Assembly (NCBI GenBank): GCA_041554195.1
Contig: JBFFMJ010000008.1
Coordinates: forward strand, 77,321 to 141,320
DNA: 64,000 bases
DNA from: JAPHSX01 sp041554195
GTDB lineage: Bacteria; Pseudomonadota; Gammaproteobacteria; Thiohalomonadales; Thiohalomonadaceae
Reading direction: 5' to 3'
Within the stretch, counting starts at the first letter, position 1, and every line of letters starts with the position of its first letter. Below are positions 59,584 to 64,000 of the stretch, piece by piece. Both the position numbers and the translations under genes were made by a program. A model generated the notes under the pieces. It saw only the letters and a program-made list of their open reading frames with translations. It was not told where the DNA came from and did not search any database.

Positions 59584-60810
59584 CTACTTCCACGGATAGT
59601 AGAAAAAGATAATCACCTCGCTCCCCTCATCGCTGGTGGCAAAGTCGGCACGGTAGACACTGCCCGAGGCGGTGAGTAGTCGGCCCCCGATACCGTAGCT
59701 GCTGCGATAGTCATCCCATAACGCTCCGGGACTCTCCGCCACGGTACCGGCCTCGGCAAACAGCGCAAGCTGTAGCGCCGAGGTGACATCTTTCCAGATG
59801 AAAAAATTAAACGGTTTGGCATCGCGTACAAAATTCCACCGATACTCGGCACCGATGAAGGCCATGTGGCCGCCATTAAAGCGCCCCTGCGGGTAACCGC
59901 GTAGCCGGTCATTGCCGCCAAGACTGGTGGCGTTGCCGTAGCTGCGTTGCAGAATGAAGTCATCCACCAGTGCCTGCTCCGCATCCAGGCAGGCGGTATC
60001 GGCAGGGTCGCAGCCGGTGTTCAGCTCCTGGCGAATGGCGGCAGGATCGATATTACCGGTTCGTGTGACGGTGGCATCCGACTGGTAGTAGTTGAGTGCC
60101 AGGGTGTCGTCTTTAAACATTGGCAGGTAGAGATTTAATGAGTGATCGAGGCGATAGTAGTCGGGGTCGTTGGCGGTATCCCCCGGCACATCCTGGTAGC
60201 TGAGCTTGTAGCGAAAGCCGCGTCGCGGGTCGAGGTAGTCGTCGGTAAAGTCCAGACGCAGGCTGTGCCGCCAACCCTGATCCTCCATTTCATAGGGCGG
60301 GTCGAGGCGGGTGATCAACCGCCCGTCGCTATCGTGCAGGGCGGTAACCCTTGCCCTTGAGTTCTGGTGAACCGAGTGCAGCTCCAGGTGACGCTCATAC
60401 AGGCTCAGGGTGAGGCCGATGCGCTGCTCATCGGCCTGGTTGACCTCGACGATATTAAATTCGTCCTTGCCGTTGGCCATGCCGCGTGTCTTGTAATTGT
60501 TGACAGCGGCCCTGGTGATGCGCTGATCATAAAGGTTGAGAAACAGATGCTTTTTGTAGAGGGGAACCTCATCGACCTGCGCCACCAGCCCCTCGGCATC
60601 GCCTTCGACCTTGACGATAAAGGCGTCGCTGGTGGTATCGAAGAGGTTGGAGAAATAACCCATCAGGAAATAGCCCTCACCGATCCCCGGTATGCTGTAG
60701 GGCAGGGGCACGATGAGGTGGCCGCTATCGGTGGGGAACTGTTCGCTACGCCGCTGCGGGAACCATGCGGCGAGATCGCTGGCCATCAGCGGTTGGGATG
60801 CAACCAACAA
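59584..60810 (-). CDS. Omp85/BamA-type outer-membrane barrel protein, start disrupted
   Basis: The protein (at least 408 aa) has no POTRA domains and a C-terminal 16-strand-type barrel with the Omp85 mark NDRLRGYPQGRFNGGHMAFIG and RWNFV, ending in FFYYPWK with a terminal aromatic-rich strand. The first usable start is TTG 60810, but the same frame already encodes a better signal peptide before it (RRLTLLCAALLLVASQPLMA) that reaches back without ATG, GTG or TTG to a TAA. An ATG exists upstream in another frame, so a one-base shift near 60838-60845 (C-rich) would restore it. Related surface-antigen barrels include patatin-linked and stand-alone forms. Confidence 0.75.
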   Translation of the reverse strand: MLVASQPLMASDLAAWFPQRRSEQFPTDSGHLIVPLPYSIPGIGEGYFLMGYFSNLFDTTSDAFIVKVEGDAEGLVAQVDEVPLYKKHLFLNLYDQRITRAAVNNYKTRGMANGKDEFNIVEVNQADEQRIGLTLSLYERHLELHSVHQNSRARVTALHDSDGRLITRLDPPYEMEDQGWRHSLRLDFTDDYLDPRRGFRYKLSYQDVPGDTANDPDYYRLDHSLNLYLPMFKDDTLALNYYQSDATVTRTGNIDPAAIRQELNTGCDPADTACLDAEQALVDDFILQRSYGNATSLGGNDRLRGYPQGRFNGGHMAFIGAEYRWNFVRDAKPFNFFIWKDVTSALQLALFAEAGTVAESPGALWDDYRSSYGIGGRLLTASGSVYRADFATSDEGSEVIIFFYYPWK

Positions 60811-60918
60811 TAGTGCGGCGCAGAGTAAAGTGAGGCGGCGGGGAGGCGTGTTCCCGGCTTGCTGTTATTCATTTTTCGACAATGATATCCATTTGATATA
60901 GGGCAACCTCCCTCTGGT

Positions 60919-61881
60919 ATGAGTATTATGGAAGGCATGGGCAAAATCAAACTGGCAATAAGTAGCTGCCTGCTGGGGCAGAGGGTGCGCTATGACGGTG
61001 GTCATAAACGCGATGCCTATATCAATGGCACCTTGAGTGAGTCTTTCGATTTTGTGGCGGTGTGCCCGGAGGTGGCGATAGGGCTCACCACACCCCGTCC
61101 GCCGATCTGCCTGGTTCAGGTGGGTGATGCGATACGGGTTCAGGGGCGGCAAGACCACACCATTGATGTTACCGAAGCGCTGCACCGTTACGGCAAGAGC
61201 ATGGCGCAACCGCTGGAGTCGATTAGCGGTTACATCCTGAAAAAGGGATCGCCTAGTTGCGGCCTGCAGCAGGTAGAGGTGGTGGACCAACAGGGGCGAG
61301 TCTGTGGCAAGGCCGCCGGGGCCTTTGCCCATAGTCTGCAAAAGAAATTCCCGCTACTGCCGATGATTGATGAAGAGCAGCTGGGTGAGGCCGCGCTGCG
61401 TGATAACTTTATTATGCGCGTCTATGTCTACCGTCGCTGGCAGCAGATGCTGACCGATGGCCTAAGTGTGGAGCGCCTGCAGGCCTTTCATGCCGATCAC
61501 AAGTATCTGGTGATGGTACACAATCAGGAGGCCTACAAACGCATGGGCAAGATGGTGGCAGAGAGCGATGGCGACAGCGTAAAGGTGGTCTCCTGTCTCT
61601 ACATGGAGGAGATGATGAGTGCATTGAAGCGTCCGGCCAGTCGGGGGCAACATGCCAATGTGTTGTTGCACCTGTTGGGCTATTTAAAAAAACAGCTCGA
61701 TAGCGAGGATAAAGAGGAGATGGTCGCGCTCATCGAACAGTACCGTGAGGGCGAGCTGCCGCTGCTGGTGCCGATGACGTTATTGAAACACCACTTCCGG
61801 CGCCACCCACGCGACTACATTGAGCGCCAGGTCTACCTCACCCCGCATCCGCACGAACTGATGCTGCGTAATCTGGGTTGA
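60919..61881 (+). CDS. DUF523-DUF1722 fusion (TudS-like desulfidase domain)
   Basis: The 320-aa protein joins a DUF523 domain (residues about 10-155) to a DUF1722/YbgA domain. DUF523 members include TudS, a 4Fe-4S thiouracil desulfidase; its cysteines are found in ISSCLLGQRVRYDGGHK, VCPEVAIGL and KKGSPSCGLQQ. The YbgA part has HADHKYLVMVHNQEAYKRMG and HFRRHPRDYIERQVYLTPHP. The fused form is common, but the role of YbgA is unclear; it is often beside photolyase genes, which are not present here. The start has a weak ribosome site; ATG codons at 60928 and 60937 are alternatives. Confidence 0.85.
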   Translation: MSIMEGMGKIKLAISSCLLGQRVRYDGGHKRDAYINGTLSESFDFVAVCPEVAIGLTTPRPPICLVQVGDAIRVQGRQDHTIDVTEALHRYGKSMAQPLESISGYILKKGSPSCGLQQVEVVDQQGRVCGKAAGAFAHSLQKKFPLLPMIDEEQLGEAALRDNFIMRVYVYRRWQQMLTDGLSVERLQAFHADHKYLVMVHNQEAYKRMGKMVAESDGDSVKVVSCLYMEEMMSALKRPASRGQHANVLLHLLGYLKKQLDSEDKEEMVALIEQYREGELPLLVPMTLLKHHFRRHPRDYIERQVYLTPHPHELMLRNLG

Positions 61882-61890
61882 TAGCAGCCG

Positions 61891-62580
61891 ATGCGACTCG
61901 ATAAATTTCTCTGCCACGCCACCGGTCTGAGCCGCTCACAGGCACAGAAGCTCGTACGTCGTCGTGAGGTGACCGTCGATGGACGCGAAGTGCGCGACCC
62001 GACAATGCACATCGGTGAGGACAGTGTGGTCATCTGGCAGGGGCGCGAGATCCGCCTCAGCGGCCCCCGCTACTTTATGATGAACAAACCGCGCGGCGTA
62101 GTCAGCGCCACCATCGACGCACAGCACACCACCGTCATCGACCTGCTGGGCGAGGCCAACCCCAAAGGCCTGCACGCCGCCGGAAGGCTCGATATCGACA
62201 CCACCGGCCTGGTGCTTATCAGCGACGACGGTGACTGGACCCACCGCATCACCGCGCCAAAACATAAGTGTGAAAAAAGTTATCTGGTCACACTCGCCGA
62301 ACCGCTGAACGAGACACTGATTGAACGCTTTGCCGAAGGCATCGAACTCGATAACGAAAAACACAAAACCAAACCGGCAAGGCTGGAGACCCTCTCGTCG
62401 ACAGAGGCCCGCCTGACCATTAGCGAAGGCAAGTACCATCAGGTAAAACGCATGTTCGCCGCCGTCGGTAATCACGTGGTGGAGTTGCATCGTGAGAGGA
62501 TCGGGGGACTGGTGCTGGATGAGGCGTTAGAGCCGGGGGAGAGTCGGTTGCTTAGCCGGGAAGAGATCGAACAGTTTTAG
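61891..62580 (+). CDS. rsuA: 16S rRNA pseudouridine(516) synthase
   Basis: RsuA converts U516 of 16S rRNA to pseudouridine. The 229-aa protein has an N-terminal S4 RNA-binding domain (MRLDKFLCHATGLSRSQAQK, VTVDGREVRDP) and the catalytic domain with the active Asp in HAAGRLDIDTTGLVL and KSYLVTLAEPL, then EGKYHQVKRMFAAVGNHVV. It starts 9 bp after the DUF523 gene, likely same transcript. A bidirectional terminator follows. Confidence 0.95.
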   Translation: MRLDKFLCHATGLSRSQAQKLVRRREVTVDGREVRDPTMHIGEDSVVIWQGREIRLSGPRYFMMNKPRGVVSATIDAQHTTVIDLLGEANPKGLHAAGRLDIDTTGLVLISDDGDWTHRITAPKHKCEKSYLVTLAEPLNETLIERFAEGIELDNEKHKTKPARLETLSSTEARLTISEGKYHQVKRMFAAVGNHVVELHRERIGGLVLDEALEPGESRLLSREEIEQF

Positions 62581-62763
62581 GGGGGGCGTTGCGCACCAGT
62601 GTGGTTACGGTTTTGTGTGGTGGGCGGTGTTTGCCCTGCGGTACTTCTGCTGTGCGACCAAAAGCGACATTAGATTCATGGGTCCATGCAGTCCGAAGCT
62701 GACTCAATATCGGACTAAAATAGCGAGATGTAAGGATATTATCCGCAGATTTGATAGAAAAAG

Positions 62764-62800
62764 AAAAGGCCAACAATACGAGCATTACTGGCCTTTTTAG
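62764..62800. terminator. Bidirectional terminator between rsuA and the cadherin-like gene
   Basis: Stem AAAAGGCCA (62764-62772)/TGGCCTTTT (62789-62797), 16-nt loop, with T-rich tails on both strands. The flanking genes converge. The rest of 62581-62763 shows no gene. Confidence 0.75.
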
Positions 62801-62810
62801 TATCGGAAGA

Positions 62811-64000
62811 CTAAGTTGTACTTATTTTACATAGCGGTTCATAATTGGCTACATAATCATCATATCCATCGGAATCTCCATCAGGGCCCGCGGGACGATA
62901 TATACACCAAGTAACAGAAGTATCATCCATATAATAGAAATATGGATTTGAGCCTGCATAAGAACCTGACGGTATGTCAATAATCAATTTTGTGACTGTA
63001 GGGTAGTTAGCCAGAGAACCACTTCCAGACTGAGGAGTTGGTGCTATTGACGGATTTGTATCATCGTGCCAACCTGCTGTAACAAAATTATCCAGCGCGG
63101 TTACAGTGCCTTCAGCATCAACAGCAACTGAGCCGCTGCCTGTGCATGAAGTGTCGGTGGTTGAATAGAAAACATGCTGCAGTTTAAATGTTCCTCCAGC
63201 AATGACATGTTGCTCCATGTAGTCACTAGCACCTGTGTTGCGGCAGGGTGAACTCCATACCCCATCCAATAGTTGCATCGTTCCGGAATCAGCATTGATC
63301 GTAGTGGCAAGTGGTATGATTGTTCCATCTTCCCTACCCAGTGGTTCTTCAATGCTTACGTAGTCGAGATAGCCATCGAGGTTAGCATCAGAGCCCCCAG
63401 GCCTGTAGAGGCGATTTGAGAGATGGGTATTACCTGTATCATCCACGTAGTAGAAGTACTTCTGATCACCGCTTGGGCCAGGAGGCGTGGTCAGCCCCAT
63501 TGCTATGCTCAACTTTGTAACAGTAGGGTTAGGTTCTAAGTTACCTGTACCCGCCTGGTTTGCGGGTGCTGTCGCTGCGGTACCACTGCTATCTACCCAG
63601 CCGGACGTAACCATGTTATCCAGAGTAGTTACCAAGGCCTTCCAGTGCGATGTAACCATCGCTTGGCCTGTACAACTCCCATCTGTTGACTCAAACACAT
63701 AAGACTCTATCACCAATTGGTTATCAGTGAAAAAGTGCCTATTGAGTGAATCTTGTCCAGGATCGTGATTATTACACCAGGACCAAGTGCCATCCAAAGG
63801 CAGATGCGTGAAGTATTCAGAATTGACAGCAACAACCAGGTTAGTGAGTGTCACCGTAATGTCCTGTGTCGAGCTTGTGCTAGCATCGCTAACACTGACC
63901 TGCACCTCATAGACATTATCACTGTTGCTATCGGCATATGCCTCATAGTCGGGTGCAGTGGTAAAGCTCAGCGCACCAGTTGTGGCATTGATGCTGAATG
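62811..64000 (-). CDS. Cadherin-like surface protein, C-terminal part with duplicated module
   Basis: The frame is open to the right edge, so the N-terminus is outside. The part seen begins with a cadherin-type repeat (INATTGALSFTTAPDYEAYA, then YEVQVSVSDASTSSTQDITV, with DxNDN-like spacing), then two copies of a module of about 170 residues. Each has a short LDGxWxxxC start, CTG, a T-x-LDNxVTxGW segment, YPTVTKL/NPTVTKL, YFYYxDD, an RPxGxDxxxDGYxDYV calcium-like loop, and EP. I do not recognise the module. Likely an exported adhesin or carbohydrate-binding surface protein; no GlyGly-CTERM or sorting tail is seen at the end. Confidence 0.72.
   Translation of the reverse strand, partial: FSINATTGALSFTTAPDYEAYADSNSDNVYEVQVSVSDASTSSTQDITVTLTNLVVAVNSEYFTHLPLDGTWSWCNNHDPGQDSLNRHFFTDNQLVIESYVFESTDGSCTGQAMVTSHWKALVTTLDNMVTSGWVDSSGTAATAPANQAGTGNLEPNPTVTKLSIAMGLTTPPGPSGDQKYFYYVDDTGNTHLSNRLYRPGGSDANLDGYLDYVSIEEPLGREDGTIIPLATTINADSGTMQLLDGVWSSPCRNTGASDYMEQHVIAGGTFKLQHVFYSTTDTSCTGSGSVAVDAEGTVTALDNFVTAGWHDDTNPSIAPTPQSGSGSLANYPTVTKLIIDIPSGSYAGSNPYFYYMDDTSVTWCIYRPAGPDGDSDGYDDYVANYEPLCKISTT

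Overview
The window reads as a chromosomal segment of a gammaproteobacterium, most like the Chromatiales/sulfur-oxidiser side of the class. The evidence is gene content and order: hda, purM-purN, a PerM-type permease, arsC/yfgD and wrbA cluster together; ilvI-ilvN-ilvC is followed by pssA and leuA; rimI precedes prfC; and there are proS, a rhombosortase, DUF4124 and DUF4398 envelope proteins, tetraheme cytochromes c and periplasmic thioredoxins. Coding density is high and most operons use 1-8 nt stop/start overlaps. I see no tRNA, rRNA, CRISPR array, integrase or transposase.

Layout. 1-7.2 kb: the 3' end of mazG, a PQQ-type beta-propeller lipoprotein, a two-gene RND efflux system, and an ammonium transporter gene behind a clear sigma-54 promoter with NtrC-type sites. 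7.5-11.1 kb: a giant secreted lipoprotein of eight Ig/cadherin-like repeats plus seven propeller-like repeats, followed by repeat-rich non-coding DNA (REP-like pair and a 139-bp MITE-like element). 11.7-18.3 kb: purN-purM and the DUF2066/phosphatidyltransferase/PerM/hda cluster, then DUF2069, wrbA and arsC. 18.4-24.8 kb: DUF4398/LysM lipoproteins, a YqhA protein, an operon of two periplasmic thioredoxins with a TolC protein and an unusually short adaptor, acylphosphatase, a lytic transglycosylase and a rhombosortase. 24.7-37.5 kb: proS, DUF4124, branched-chain amino-acid genes, a small lower-GC insertion (unknown membrane protein, REP pair, HNH protein), then pssA, leuA, a family-4 uracil-DNA glycosylase, rimI and prfC. 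37.9-48.1 kb: a tetraheme cytochrome and a tandem paralogue broken by one in-frame amber codon, a diguanylate cyclase, an ABC-2 exporter, DUF898 + M48 peptidase, and a PreP-like M16 protease. 48.2-53.1 kb: a TatD nuclease, then an ECF sigma operon (probable CTG start) with an anti-sigma candidate and Gln/His-rich exported proteins, an outer-membrane protein and two periplasmic paralogues. 53.3-64 kb: an MFS transporter, the DUF2339/DUF3999 pair, tcdA, an Omp85-type barrel whose start is disrupted, a DUF523-DUF1722 (TudS-like) protein, rsuA, and the C-terminal part of a cadherin-like surface protein with a duplicated module.

The stretches least explained by standard annotation are the sigma-factor operon at 49.06-51.9 kb, the thioredoxin/TolC/mini-adaptor operon at 20.2-23.2 kb, the ilvC-pssA insertion at 30.6-32.0 kb, and the cytochrome pair at 37.9-39.2 kb. 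All functions are read from sequence motifs and family knowledge; no database search was run.
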